Source: Diogma glabrata (Eukaryota > Arthropoda > Insecta > Diptera > Cylindrotomidae). From it: a stretch of 64,000 nucleotides of DNA. The position numbers were made by a program, and so were the translations under genes. The stretch is taken from the NCBI GenBank assembly GCA_963693315.1, contig OY856188.1:1-64000 (forward strand). The letters run 5' to 3'. Below are positions 14,395 through 25,520 of the stretch, one piece after another; position 1 is the first letter of the stretch, and each line of letters begins with the position of its first letter. The notes under the pieces were generated by a model, which was not told the DNA's origin, did no database searches, and saw nothing but the letters and a program-made list of their open reading frames with translations.

Positions 14395-15446
14395 TTACAT
14401 TGTCAGTGTAAAAACAATGACGGTCGAAGGGAAACCATGGAAAAAATTTTGAAGACCACTCTTATCCATTTTTGAGTAGTGAAATATTTTACGCGGTTTG
14501 GGAGCTGTAGTTTTAAGTAAATCAGTTTTGATAACTGATGAGATTAAATAATGATCAGAATTTCCAATACTACCTTTCGCGACATCGACACTCGTAATAT
14601 CTGGCATTGTGGTAAGATAGAGATCTAAAAGAAAACTATTATCACCGCCATTACGGGGAGTGAAAGTCGGGCTTTTAACAATTTGGAATAGGCCCTGAGA
14701 CGAGGCAAAGATTTCTGCTAGTTTTCCACTATTGTCATCATCGTCGGTCGATTTGGAGAATTCCAACCATGATTTGTTGTGGACGTTGAAGTCACCGTTA
14801 ACGATAACTTCACAATTAAGGGACTTTGCTCTAATCTCGTCCACAATTTTTGTTAGTAAATGAAAAAAGTTTGGGTTACGTTTGTTGGGGGACCGGTATT
14901 CACAACTTCACAATTAGGGGACTTTGCTCTAATCTCGTCCACAATTTTTGTTAGTAAATTAAAAAAGTTTGGGTTACGTTTGTTGGGGGACCGGTATAAA
15001 GCTATTGTAAAAAAAGTAATTTCGAGAAGACAAATCTTTAAAACCATTGTATTGAAGCCGTCACCGTGTAGTTCAAAATTTGGAAAGCGCGTATACGCAA
15101 CAATCTCATGAATGAATGCGCATGCACCCTGATGGAGTTTGAAAGCTGATTCGAGCCCATATTTGGAATTAAGCGATTCTATAAAGAGAAAATTTTCAGA
15201 AACTTGTGTTTCTGTAAGGAATAGAATGTTCGGTTTGTCGTACTCAAGATGATGTTGCACGTGGTCATGGTTAGCGTTTAATCCACAGATGTTTTGAACA
15301 TGCATTTTAAAATTTTTTATTGAATCATATATGTTTTGTCCCTGCAAATTCCGTGGACGTGCCGCTTTATGGGCGGGTGGATTGCGCAAATTTGCTTTAC
15401 CACTTGCAGACTTATTTTTTTTCGGTTGTACTGCCATATATATCAA
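14395..15446 (-). pseudogene. Jockey-1 AP endonuclease region (broken)
   Basis: Two blocks make up the endonuclease. The N-terminal block (15446-14853) has LNANHDHVQHHLEYDKPNIL and LTETQ, the usual start of the apurinic endonuclease fold, and then LYRSPN. The C-terminal block (14844-14395) has GDFNVHNKSWL and SDHYLIS, the catalytic Asp/Asn and Asp-His motifs that nick target DNA. The blocks are separated by a ~98-bp direct duplication (14812-14995), which shifts the frame. A second shift near 14420 separates the endonuclease end from the pre-RT linker. Motif order and spacing match family expectations, so the protein was once intact. Confidence 0.8.
14812..14995. repeat. ~98-bp direct duplication inside Jockey-1 endonuclease
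   Basis: The stretch from cacaattaagggactttgct to the run containing ttgttgggggaccggta is present twice back to back, with only a few differences (aagggg/aggggg-type changes and atgaaa versus attaaa). It lies in coding sequence and destroys the frame. Replication slippage or template switching during reverse transcription would explain it. Confidence 0.85.
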
Positions 15447-15480
15447 AAAGGTTTTATTTTATTTTTTTATGTTTTATTTT

Positions 15481-15623
15481 AAAATGGATAACTAAGTAAA
15501 AAATCCTATCATACAACAAAATATGACATATGCCAATATTTCATGATAAGATTGACATTATTATCTCTAAGACATAGCTTACATTATTGTAATTTGCAGT
15601 GCAATAATATAATTTCAATAGAA
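15481..15623. other. short spacer, no gene
   Basis: AT-rich sequence between Jockey-1 and the TA-flanked MITE. Nothing recognised. Confidence 0.4.
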
Positions 15624-15625
15624 TA

Positions 15626-15835
15626 CACTGCAAAAATATGTTGGTATGTTCTACAATATTAGTTCAAACAAAATAATTTTGTAGCATCTAAATCTACTAA
15701 AATTTAGTACGATTGACAAAACGTTTTGCCGTTAGACAAACGCTTTGTATCTTGTATTTAATTTTATATGATGCTACAAAATAAATTTGATTGAACTAAC
15801 TATATATTGTAGATTATACCAACTTTTTTTCAGTG
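15626..15835. mobile_element. TA-flanked MITE, Tc1/mariner-like
   Basis: A 210-bp non-coding element bounded by TA on both sides (15624-15625 and 15836-15837). Its termini are inverted over roughly 65 bp: the left starts cactgcaaaaatatgttgg, and the complement of the right reads cactgaaaaaaagttgg. Both arms continue through matching tctacaatat and tttgtagcatc blocks. The TA duplication and CACTG start are typical of Tc1/mariner non-autonomous elements. There is no transposase frame. Confidence 0.75.
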
Positions 15836-15837
15836 TA

Positions 15838-17700
15838 GATGTTGAAAACTAATCATACACAAAATAGTATATATTCGTTCTTGGTTTTTCACCTGAATTA
15901 AGAAGGGATTTCAACTTGTTTGGTATTGTGTCATACTACATTAAGAAGATATTTGACCTTAATTTGAGAATTTACCGTCTACTTGAGCAAAAACAAGATT
16001 CCGCCATATTTTTACACAGCATGTTTTAAAACACAATTTGAACAAATTTCCGTTAAAATATAAACATAAAATATTGCACAAATTTTTTATTTAACTTATA
16101 TTTAGATAGTTAACAACGATGTGAGTATAAATATGTTCAGAGTTTGATAAACTAATAATTTAAAATATAATTGAAGGCGCATTGAATTTTGGCATATTTT
16201 TAACAATTTTAATATATTAGAGAAATTATGAAGGCGCGTGAGTTTTAAAGGAGCAAGAAGTTCCAATTTCAGCATAAAACTCGTTTCATTTACAGATAAT
16301 GGTTCAAAGTTAACTAAAAACTGATTTTGAACCCTCATATAATGTCTTTTTATTCTCTTCTTTCATTAAATTTTAAAATAGCATAACATATTATATTTTT
16401 TTTGTTTCATTTAAACATTGTCATTTACTTCAATTTAATTCAATTTCATAAAGATAAAAAGAGATAGAAATTTCTGCGTCACACTTTGACTTTGATAGTA
16501 TAACATAAAAAATGACATGCCGATTTAAGAAAGAGTTGAGCTGGAGTTAAGAAGGAGTAGAAAAATTACATACCTATTTAAGAAGCAAATAAGATAGAAA
16601 TACGCTTCTTAAGTGCTATCGGACCGCCTGCAAGGGCCTTTGTAAAAAATTCATACTTAAATCCTTTTTTAAGAAGGCGTGTTGCTTCGTTTAAGTCTTC
16701 TTAACTCCTTCTTTAAGTACTGGTAATCACTATTTTTTTTCTACTTGGGGTAAAAACTCCCAACAACCCATCCCAGACCTGACATCTTGGTCACCCCCGG
16801 AATTCCCAGTACCCCTAGGCAGAGTGTGTAACGCGCTCATGAATACGAAAAATTCTCAACTATATTTTCCTTTATATTCTTCTTTCACAAACAAATTTTA
16901 TTTATCTTTTCATAAAATTATATTTTCCGTAAAAACTCAGATGAGAAAAAATATTGAATTTGATTATTTGAAGATCATAAAAATGAGATGCTCATGATCT
17001 TTGAATGAATTTTTCAATGATACGATCTATTGAATGTCGTCAATTGAGGTTTTGATGTGAAAAATGAACAAATGAATAAGGACATAAATGATCAGAAGAA
17101 CGTTTTGGGTTTATGGTCTTTAAAGCAATTAAAACTAAATGGGACTTGTTTTATTAATAAAAATAGAACAATTGATATGTAATAGAATACAATATCTAGA
17201 AAAAAAGTAGGTATTCAATAGATGTAGACCGTGTTGCAAAATATTAATTGATAGTGTTTTGACGCAGATTAAATCTTATTTCTATTAAATTCAATTAAAT
17301 TAAATTTGATGTTAATAATAAATTTAAACTCATTTGATGTCAATCAATCTGATGAGTTTTCGTATATGAAAGAAATGAAACATTCAACTTGTAAAAAAAC
17401 ATATTATTAAAGTTACTAAAATAACCCAAATCTATCTAATGCATTCAAATCTATCTGATGCATTTTGGCAAAGTAACAATTGGGGATGAAGGGTTCTTTA
17501 TCAGCTATTCGGCAAGTGTAAAATGTAATAGTAGGCATTTTAAATTTTAATATCGATGTAAAGTTATTTTATTTCGAATATCGGTTTTTGTAAAAAAGAG
17601 CATCCCAAAACATTGTAATCGTATTTATATAAACTGTTGGGTTTTGTTCGGCGCTATAATGGACCGTAGAGTCTGCGTGCCAGGACAAGTGCTGCCTCGT
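15838..17700. other. non-coding stretch, no gene seen
   Basis: Very AT-rich. It contains the second set of ttaagaag motifs (16520-16720) and a short GC-richer patch (16745-16845) that may belong with 11260-11755. No convincing coding frame and no RNA gene. Confidence 0.5.
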
Positions 17701-17880
17701 GCAACTAGGGTATACAATGTCTATCATCGTGTACCCGGGTATTTTTGGGTTTTTTCACATACCCGACTACCCGGGTGTCTCGATTAACTACCCGGGTAAT
17801 TTGATCGACCGTAAAATTTTGATTTTCAACAAGCAATCAAAAGATTCCTAATTTGAGTTAATATTGATTGGGAAGTAGAA

Positions 17881-17985
17881 CCTAGGACTTTTCAAGACTT
17901 AATGGACCTAGGTCTTAAGAGGAGTCAATGTGTTGTTGTGGCTCATATTGTAAGTCCTATTACACAACACATTTTATTAAAAAAA
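17881..17985 (+). mobile_element. Jockey-1 3'-end fragment
   Basis: A plus-strand copy of the 3' untranslated end of the Jockey-1 family. It has the acctaggtctt motif, the gttgttgtgg block, the tattacacaacac block and an A-rich end, in the same order as the complement of 12250-12345. No coding sequence is left. Confidence 0.65.
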
Positions 17986-18140
17986 TTATCAGTCAAAAGT
18001 AAATTCAGCTCGAGTGAACAGCATGGGAAATAAGCAAACTTTATTCTGTTCAACCAAAATGTTGTACCTGTGTGTCTGATATTGTAAGGAAATACATAAT
18101 TTGTTGTTTAGGATATTGAACAGAATGATCTGAATTTCAG

Positions 18141-18180
18141 CCAGTATGCAAGCATCTTCTGCATGATGCTTGCATACTGG
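18141..18180. repeat. perfect 16-bp hairpin, 8-nt loop
   Basis: The arms ccagtatgcaagcatc (18141-18156) and gatgcttgcatactgg (18165-18180) are perfect complements around ttctgcat. A weaker outer match (ctgaatttcag against ttgagattcag) extends the stem. Confidence 0.9.
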
Positions 18181-18619
18181 TTGAGATTCAGTTATTTATA
18201 AAACCAATTTTCCAAAACTAATTTTTGGACTGAACAAGCTTCAATTTATTTGAATTGGTTTCGTAATAGCTTATTCACAAAAGAAACTTAAATATATTAA
18301 CCCTACACGGCTGCACCCCCACTATACCTTAACTTTTCTAGATATATTTTATTTCTTTTTCAAATAACCGGGTAAACCAGGTAATTCGAAAATTAATACT
18401 CGACTACTCGGGTACTTGCAAAGTCGAGTAATTTGGATAGCCAACGTGCAACCTGTCCAACCCTTTCTAATCTAATCTAGGTTTTGTTTTTGTTTGTTTT
18501 TTTTGTTTTTTTTTTTTATTGGAAGTTAGGCATGTTTAGTGTTAATATAATTATTTATTCATTAACGTCTCTGAATATCCGAAGATACCATGCCAACTAG
18601 GGATTAAATCAATTGAGAA

Positions 18620-20722
18620 TTAAGTTTCTTTTAGAAATTTATGAACGTTGACTTTGAACTTTTGAGGGTTAAAGTTATCAGGGAAAACCCACGAAGGTAA
18701 TGAATTCCAGAGATGAGAGACTCTGTTGAAAAAGTCGCGTTGGAAGGCTACAGTTCTACATCTAATTATTTGAACCGTAAAAGGATGGGCCGCTACCGAT
18801 GCTCTGGTATGACGCGATAGGTATGCAGGCTTAGGTAAAATCGATTTGATCTCTTCAGAAACCCGTTCATCCATGATATATTTGTAGAAAATCGTCAAAT
18901 CAGCAACATTTTTTCTATGCTGCAAGGAATCAAGGTCATTGGTAAGATTTGAATTACCAATCAATTTAACTGCTCTCCGCTGTACAGAATCAAGACACTT
19001 CAAACTACATAAGTATGCGCCACCCCATATGTGAGAACAATATTCCATGCAGGGACGTATAAAAGATTTGTATATTAAAAGAAGTTGTTCGCTACTGAAA
19101 AACTTACGACATCGTCCTAAAAACCCCAATTTTTGAACAGCGCTTTTTGCTAGGGTAAAAATATGAGAATTCCATTTCATATTATTTTCAACCTCAACTC
19201 CTAGAAGTTTCACGGACTCTTTCTCTATCAAAACGTTGGAATCAAACTTCAATGGAAAAGGGTTAGGTGTTGATAATCTTGAAAAATGGCAAACTTGTGT
19301 TTTGGACGTATTGAATTCAACACTGTTAGTAACACCCCAATCAAAGATAGTTTTAAGATCAACGTTTAATGAATCTATCAAATTTGATCTACAGTTATTA
19401 AGCGCTAAGGGTGAATACGATCTAGGTGCAACATGAGATGCATGAAGAGTGCTATCATCAGCAAAACTATGAATAGGATTAATTATTGAAACCAACAAGT
19501 CATTAATATAGATAAGAAAAAGAGTTGGGGACAAAGCGGAACCTTGAGGAACTCCTGCATTAGTCGAAAATACATCCGATGAAATACCGTCAACATTGAC
19601 TCGAAATTTTCGCTCAGATATAAAGCTTTGGATCCAGGAAATTAGTGGCTCATCTAAACCATAACATCTCAACTTGCATATAAGATTTTTGTGCCAAACT
19701 TTGTCAAATGCTTTGGAAATATCAAGAGCAACACCGAAAGTCTCACCAAAGTTTTCAAGGGATTTGTTCCAAAGATGAGTAACAAACGAAAGCAAATCTC
19801 CTGTTGCTCTTCCTTTTCGGAAGCCGTATTGTCTTTCATTAAGTAATTTGGAAGACTCTAAGAAGCTCATTAAATTAAAATTTATATATTTTTCAAAAAC
19901 TTTAGACACTACTGACAAAATTGAAATGGGTCTGTAATTGGATGGGTCAGTTTTGCTACCCTTTTTTGCTACTGGCTGTACACTAGCAATTTTCCATATT
20001 ACAGGAAAAATCCCTTTCTTATAAGACAAATAAAATATTTTAGTGAGGATAGGTGCTAGCTCCCTAGCAAACGTTTTAAGTATAATTGGAGGAATATTAT
20101 CAGGCCCAGATGCCTTGTTGGTATTAATTTCTAACAGCATTTTTCGAATAATGTTTTTACGAAAAATTATTCGCTTCATTTTGAGCGATGCTTTAGGAAT
20201 AGGTCTAGGTTGGAAATTGGGTTCGACTAAGGTAGAATTTATAGAAAAAATATGTCTTAGCAAATTAGCCTTTTCTTTTGGGTCAATAATAGGAATATCT
20301 CTATCAATAAGAGGAGGAAGAGAAGATTTACAGAAATTGCCTTGGATAGCCTTAGCGGCTTTAAAGAAGTTACGCGATCCAGTTGGGTGCTCAGCAAATT
20401 TAGAAGCTTTTTTCAAATTAAATAGGTTTTTCTCTCCATCTATTAGTTTCCTACATAAATTCCTCTCTTTTCGATACTCTCTAAGGTTTTCATCAGTTTT
20501 GTTTTGGAAAAACTTTCGAAAAGCCTTTTTTTTAGCTTTGATTGCTTTTTTGCATTTACTCGAAAACCATAGATCAAACTTCGGAATGATCAACTTATTA
20601 GGAATAAATCTACGCATACCTTCACCTATAATTTCAGAAAAATTAAAAGCAGCAATGTTTGGATCTTGGCCAGTAAGACAACTAGGTTTCCAAGGAAAGC
20701 GTTTGAAGAAGATTTTAAGTCC
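18620..20722 (-). CDS. Jockey-2 reverse transcriptase
   Basis: Open from directly after the TAA at 20723. The first Met is at 20617 and gives 665 residues. Counting from that Met, the RT motifs fall in order: GPDNIPPI (171-178), NYRPISILSVVSKVFE (227-242), RQYGFRKGR (262-270), LDISKAFDKVWH (298-309), AGVPQGSALSP (354-364) and catalytic FADDST (385-390). A thumb region follows with LLGVEVENN and SFIRPCMEYCSHIW, and the C-terminus has QRDFFNRVSHLWNSLP. There is no RNase H, as in the Jockey/CR1 group. The domain makes cDNA by target-primed reverse transcription. The Met is only the first available one: the open frame and the linker homologous to Jockey-1 start about 35 codons earlier, so the polyprotein was one ORF with the endonuclease. 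Confidence 0.92.
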   Translation of the reverse strand, partial: GLKIFFKRFPWKPSCLTGQDPNIAAFNFSEIIGEGMRRFIPNKLIIPKFDLWFSSKCKKAIKAKKKAFRKFFQNKTDENLREYRKERNLCRKLIDGEKNLFNLKKASKFAEHPTGSRNFFKAAKAIQGNFCKSSLPPLIDRDIPIIDPKEKANLLRHIFSINSTLVEPNFQPRPIPKASLKMKRIIFRKNIIRKMLLEINTNKASGPDNIPPIILKTFARELAPILTKIFYLSYKKGIFPVIWKIASVQPVAKKGSKTDPSNYRPISILSVVSKVFEKYINFNLMSFLESSKLLNERQYGFRKGRATGDLLSFVTHLWNKSLENFGETFGVALDISKAFDKVWHKNLICKLRCYGLDEPLISWIQSFISERKFRVNVDGISSDVFSTNAGVPQGSALSPTLFLIYINDLLVSIINPIHSFADDSTLHASHVAPRSYSPLALNNCRSNLIDSLNVDLKTIFDWGVTNSVEFNTSKTQVCHFSRLSTPNPFPLKFDSNVLIEKESVKLLGVEVENNMKWNSHIFTLAKSAVQKLGFLGRCRKFFSSEQLLLIYKSFIRPCMEYCSHIWGGAYLCSLKCLDSVQRRAVKLIGNSNLTNDLDSLQHRKNVADLTIFYKYIMDERVSEEIKSILPKPAYLSRHTRASVAAHPFTVQIIRCRTVAFQRDFFNRVSHLWNSLPSWVFPDNFNPQKFKVNVHKFLKET

Positions 20723-21485
20723 TTACCAATCCGCCGCTTTGTAATCCCAAACAAGACGGGGATTCGCTTTAAATTGTTTAGGAATTTGTATATTTAATTT
20801 AGTGGAGATCAAATTATGATCTGACCCACCTAAAGGCTCTGATACTTTAAATTGTACTAAGCATGGATCATTTGTCAAAAATAAGTCAAGTAAGTTGCTA
20901 CTTTGTCCAGGAATGTCAGGAACTCTGGTAGGCTGGTCTATTATCTGAGTGAAATTATGATAAAGAGCAAAGAGCTCAGCCTGTTTACCTATCTCTTCAG
21001 TAGAGGAGCTGTGTATGAGCCATCCTTTATTATGAACATTAAAGTCCCCTAAAAGAATAAACTTAGCATTAGGATACTGAGCTAACCTATCTATCTTTTC
21101 AGACAGATCATGAAATAAATTAATGTTCTCAGGTGAATTAGGAGAACGATACAGTCCAAAAACAAACAAAGTTTGATTAGGGCAACAAATTTTTAAAGAT
21201 ACCATATTGTGGTGTTTAGTGTTTAATTCAAATTTTTTAATCCTCACATATGGAATAGAATTTCGAACATAAGCGCAAACACCATGTTTGTTATAGAACG
21301 AAGATTCTAGATCATAATTAGGACAAATATATTTACTCTTATCTAATGTTACGGCTCTCCCACTGATAATCGTTTCTGTTAAAAAAAAGAATATCAGGAT
21401 GGTAACGTTCAAGATATTGGTGGACCGAGTTGAGATTGATGTTCAAACCTCTTATGTTTGTAAAATTGATTGATAATTCAGACAT
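20723..21485 (-). pseudogene. Jockey-2 AP endonuclease domain
   Basis: The first Met (21485) begins MSELSINFTNIRGLNINLNS, a typical endonuclease N-terminus. A one-base loss in a T run near 21380 then shifts the frame just before LTET. From there the frame is open: GVCAYVRNSIPY, LYRSPNSPENI, GDFNVHNKGWL, LDLFLTNDP and GGSDHNLIST. These are the catalytic and metal-binding motifs of an APE-type nuclease that nicks the target site. It ends at a TAA after KAADW; the same frame continues beyond it into the RT domain. Confidence 0.85.
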
Positions 21486-23385
21486 TTTAACTCAACGTTT
21501 ATAAACCTTAATAAACCTTAAACATTGAAGAAAAGCCTTAATTGCATTCAATATAAAAACAAAATCTAAACTGACAAATCAACAGCTCGAAAACTTGAAT
21601 CTAAGTCTAAGTTCCAGCTGCCAAATCGACAATCTAAACTCAGAAATCGCAATTGAACTGTGAAATCATAAGAGAAATTGAAACAATATAAGGTAAACAA
21701 TCAACAAAAAACGCCAAAACTAATATAACAAGCAAAATGAATTGCAACGTAAAAGTTAAATTTAAATAAAATACAACTTATCTTAAATAACTTGTTCTTG
21801 AATTAAAAAGTATGAATTAATTTAATCAATTAATTTATTTTTTATTTCTTTAATTTCAAAGTATGAATTAATCAAATTAAATCAAACAGAACAACGAAAT
21901 TTGACTAAGAGAAGATGGAGAAAACTTTTACTTAAAGTAAAAACAATAACTAAAAAAAACAATAACTAAATAAATTCAAAAACTTATCTTTAATTTCCTC
22001 CTGAACCACCAGTAAGGTAAAATTTTTAGATATATTATTATTTTCCTAAATTTTCCTCAAATTTTCTTCTTAAATTAATTATTGTTAATTTTGTAATTTT
22101 CTGACCTAAAAATAAAAAAAAAATAAATAGCGTTAATTAGTGAAAATAAAAATTTATCGATATTAAAATAATATAAAATAAATATAAAAGAAAAATTAAT
22201 TATTTTTTTTTTTTTCAAAATTTGTTGCTTTCGAAAATAATACACAGCCGTTCCGTTTGACAGCTGGCCTACTTTTTTCAAACAGCTGGCCTACTTTTTT
22301 TGTGTTAGAATAAATAAAAAAGAATAAAGAAAATAGCTTGGTTGGGGATTTACACTTTTATATATAGTTTTATACGTTCCATAAAACCACCGTTTTCATT
22401 TAATAGATTGCGTTGTTTTAATATAACTTTTTTTTAAATATAAGTAGACATTATTTATAATATAGGAATCGCCCAGTGGCCGAAATTCGAAATGTAAAAT
22501 AGGTTCTAGTGGCCGATTTCTTTCAGTGCATAATTTTTATTGTATTGCTTTCTGATAAGTACTATCCACCTTAAACGACATATCACCATCACAACAATGT
22601 GAAATAAGGTGAGTTCGATTTGACTGAAATAACTGAAAAACAACCACTGCATATAATTATTCAGTTGTTTCAGTTACTTCAGTGCAAATTGAACACGGCT
22701 ATAATTAACATGTATAGGAAGGAGATGCTGTAAATTTAATTTAAATTGGCTAAACGAAATCTGAATTTGATGTTGGGGAATGAATTGTCCGAATGATAAA
22801 ATTAAACCCAAAATATTAGATTAGGACCATTGTTATGATACGAATAACACACGACGAAGGTGAAACATTGATATCAGAAATCACACCAACGCTCCGCTCC
22901 ATAGGATCATGAAATCCATAACGAAAAATATTTAATAATTCAAATAAGACGAAACGTATTCAGTGTTCTCGCACGAAAGCTGAGGCAATTGTAGAGAATG
23001 TTTTGGCTTCTTTTTCTGTTGTGAATATTTTATTTATCTTTTTTGTTTTTTTATTTGGTGGATGGGAAAATCTTCAATAGACCTCACACGTCAACCATTT
23101 AATTTTACATGTGAGAGTGTCGGATTTTTACCGACTAAAACCCAACCCTCAATTGAGTTTACTCAATCGTGTAGTAATATTTGAGATCGTTCAGACAATG
23201 TAGATCCTATCCACTCCACAACTCATCCTTTTAAATTTATACAATATCTGTAACTAAATCTAATTCATATTCGATCCATCCTAGCGCAGTTAAGATCCGG
23301 TTGGTCACGCATCTTAAATAACTACAGAGTTCCTGAATCTGGACTTGGAGCCGGAAGTATAGCACCACAACTCGTCGCTACAACT
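21486..23385. other. non-coding stretch, no gene seen
   Basis: AT-rich. The only structure is a small direct duplication of acagctggcctactttttt at 22259-22300. No splice-bounded frame or RNA gene was recognised. Confidence 0.5.
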
Positions 23386-23386
23386 A

Positions 23387-24110
23387 CATATCCGATCCAT
23401 AACCTATCCTTATTCCGATCCAGATATATTGAATCCATATCCAATCCCTATTTAATCCATATCCAAACCATACTCAATCCATATCCAATCCATATCTAAT
23501 CCATATTCAATCCATATCCAATAAATATCCAATCCATATCCAGTAAATATCCAATTCATGTTCAAACCATATCCAATCCATATGCAATTCATATCTAATT
23601 AATTTCTAATAAATTTCCAATCCATATCGTAAAAATTAAGTTAGAAGAGAAGCAATCCAATCCATATCCATGTTCAATCTATTTTTAATCCATATCCAAG
23701 CCATAACTAATCCATTTGCAATCGATATCCAATCCATATCGTGCAAGTGAGGTGGAGTCCATATCCAATCCATATCTAATTAATTCCCAATTCATATCTA
23801 ATCCATATCCAATCCATATCTAATTAATTCCCAATTCATATCTAATCCATATCCAATCCATATCTAATCGATATCGAATCCATATCGTGGAGGTGGGGCG
23901 AAGTCCATCTTCAATCCATATCCATTCCACATCTAATCCACATCCAATTCTTATCCAATCCATATACAATCCATATCCAAGCCATATCCAATCCATATCT
24001 AATCCATATCCAATCCGTATCCAATCCGTATCCAATCCATACCCATATTTATCTTTATCCACCTTCCATATTTCCTATCCTATATCCATATTTCCAATCC
24101 ATATACATAT
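23387..24110. repeat. 11-bp minisatellite (ccatatccaat)n
   Basis: Imperfect tandem copies of an 11-bp unit (ccatatccaat and variants such as ccatatctaat and taatatccaat) run for about 720 bp. They are broken by two related interruptions (cgtgcaagtgaggtggagt near 23740 and cgtggaggtggggcgaagt near 23888). A longer duplication of about 55 bp sits at 23765-23875. Frames through it (WIRIGYGLD-like) are by-products of the period. Confidence 0.92.
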
Positions 24111-24217
24111 TTACATTTTTGATGCTTTTTTTCCACTGATTACATAATTACTGCTTTCGTGCTTTAAAGTATAAAAGTCAGTTCGCGCCATCTCATAGAA
24201 GATATTCACAAGTATTA

Positions 24218-24424
24218 GGCGGGCTATACACCTGAGCTAAACTATGCGAACTATGTTTTTAAAAAAGTAATGTTTTAATGCGAATAAAGCTTTTAAAAAA
24301 AATGTAATGTTTCCTTTTTCTTTTCTTTTTTAAATGTTTTTTTCTATAATTACGTTATATACATTATTTTTTAAAAACATAGTTCGCATATTTCGCATAG
24401 TTTAGCTCAGGTGTACAGCGGGCC
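24218..24424. mobile_element. PIF/Harbinger-like MITE, family GGCCCGC (copy A)
   Basis: A ~207-bp element with ~45-bp inverted ends carrying acacctgagctaaactatgc and gaactatgtttttaaaa. It is flanked by TTA on both sides (24215-24217 and 24425-24427). A 3-bp TTA duplication is the usual signature of PIF/Harbinger elements. The right arm has a 9-bp extra segment. Two relatives lie at 45293-45741. Confidence 0.75.
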
Positions 24425-24675
24425 TTAAGCATCGAAAAAATTTTGGAATCAAATTCAAAGATTTTTTCTCCAACCGTAGCTATATCCAATCCGTCAATCT
24501 AGTTTCGATACAAAATTGAAACTGCCAGTGACAATATATTTTTTTTAAATTCCGAATATAAAAAAAATTATTTACACAAATATATAAAAAATACAACCCA
24601 AGTTAACAAATCATCTTAAAATTAGGAATAATAACATATTTATGATACTACCTAGTGTAAACAGCTTTCTACAGT

Positions 24676-25090
24676 AGTTTTTTAAAGTGATATTACGTCT
24701 TTTTGATTAGTAGCCTGAATAATTGCTGTACCAGCAACAATCATATTTGCTCCAGGTTTAGCACACTCATTAATTGTTTCTGGTCCAACTCCTCCATCAA
24801 CCTCTATATCTAATGTTGGGTCACGTAGTCATTCCACTTTTGGCATCATATCACTCATAAATTTTTGACCACCAAAGCCGGATTCAACTGTCATAAAAAT
24901 GAGAACTCTAATAAAAATCATATCAGCTAAGCGAATGTACTCTTTCACAAGCTCAACCGGAGTGCCTTGTTTTAAAGCTACACAAACCTTCATTCCAGCT
25001 TCTTTAACTTTCTTGAAACTTCTGCAACAATCGGATGTCCGAAAGTTAGGTTAGGAACAAAATGCAATCCATAACATCTAAATGTTTTTT
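24676..25090 (-). pseudogene. Rpe: ribulose-phosphate 3-epimerase pseudogene, copy 1
   Basis: The minus strand encodes unmistakable pieces of ribulose-5-phosphate 3-epimerase, the pentose-phosphate TIM-barrel enzyme. They are DVMD and HFVPNLTFGHP (near 25085-25030), then VKEAGMKVCVALKQGTPVEL, MTVESGFGGQKFM, DIEVDGGVGPETI and GANMIVAGTAI. The first metal/catalytic block is joined almost directly to the middle of the protein, with roughly 40 residues missing and a frame change. A TGA replaces the Trp expected after MMPKVE, and an 11-base insertion-like stretch interrupts the strand before MTVE. It has no introns across this span, which suggests a processed or partial copy. It is not translatable as an enzyme. 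Confidence 0.88.
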
Positions 25091-25349
25091 CAAAACACTG
25101 AGTTTTTAACATTTATAAAAGTGAACTGTTGCATTAAAATTTAATAAGATTATTTCTAAATGCATACTTTAATGCAACAGTTAACTTTTTTTAAATGTTA
25201 TTGTTAAACAACCATTTCGAGCAAAACTGACTTGTTTATTGACATTATAGTGTTTTAGTGACATTTCAGGGCTGTTTTCTTCAAACTGATAAGCGCGCCT
25301 CTGTAATAAAAGTTGTTGTAGCTTCCAATTTTTGGAGATAAAATTTATA

Positions 25350-25520
25350 AAGCAAGCTACAGATCTACAATAAACTTGTCAATCAATTGAAAACGAAAAT
25401 AAACGAAATAAAATTTAGAGGATTTTTTCACTAAATTTTATTTCGTTTATTTTCGTTTTCGAAATTGTTTATTCTCGTTTTGTCTTATTGACAAATTGAT
25501 TGTAAGTCTGTAGCTTGCTT
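25350..25520. repeat. foldback with perfect 30-bp core stem
   Basis: 25389-25418 (gaaaacgaaaataaacgaaa...) and 25431-25460 are perfect complements around a 12-nt loop. The stem extends imperfectly outward to aagcaagctacaga at 25350 and its complement at 25507-25520. It is a small inverted-repeat element with no coding capacity. Confidence 0.85.

Larger units (their letters stand above)
12239..15480 (-). mobile_element. Jockey/CR1-type non-LTR retrotransposon (Jockey-1), decayed
   Basis: A minus-strand element ending in a poly-A tail (T run at 12239-12256). It carries an AP endonuclease followed by a reverse transcriptase, and a C-terminal region with a WNSLP motif and no RNase H, as in the Jockey/CR1/L2 group. 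No gag-like ORF1 was found upstream, so it is either 5'-truncated or its start has decayed. Fragments of the same 3' end recur at 17881-17985, 58150-58384 plus 60309-60370, and 62425-62540, marked by a shared acctaggtctt motif beside a run of acaacaac. Several frame breaks and one stop make it inactive. Confidence 0.85.
17702..18440. mobile_element. inverted-repeat DNA element with ACCCGGGTA motifs, degraded
   Basis: The left side carries acccgggtatttttgggt, acccgactacccgggtg and a further acccgggta (17738-17805). The right side carries the complementary gaccgggt-like, actcgactactcgggta and cgagtaattt motifs (18365-18435). The subterminal inverted arrangement and outer aggg/ccct ends resemble hAT-type non-autonomous elements. 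No clean target duplication was found, so the family is a guess. The body holds a Jockey-1 3' fragment and a perfect hairpin. Confidence 0.4.
18482..21485 (-). mobile_element. Jockey/CR1-type retrotransposon (Jockey-2), nearly intact ORF2
   Basis: A minus-strand element with an A-rich tail (T-rich run 18482-18521), a short 3' untranslated region and an ORF2 of about 955 codons from 21485 to 18620. It has two lesions: one base missing from a T run near 21380, and an in-frame TAA at 20723-20725. The rest of the frame is clean, so insertion was recent or copies were recently active. It is related to but clearly distinct from Jockey-1. No ORF1 was seen in the AT-rich sequence upstream. A fragment of the same family lies at 57845-58055. 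Confidence 0.88.

Noticed and set aside
20043..20744. 233-codon plus-strand frame opposite Jockey-2
   Set aside because: A shadow of the well-supported minus-strand RT; same for 13803-14102 and 19236-19436.
23820..24147. Open frames of ~80 codons on both strands
   Set aside because: Products of the 11-bp minisatellite; the composition is periodic and there are no gene signals.
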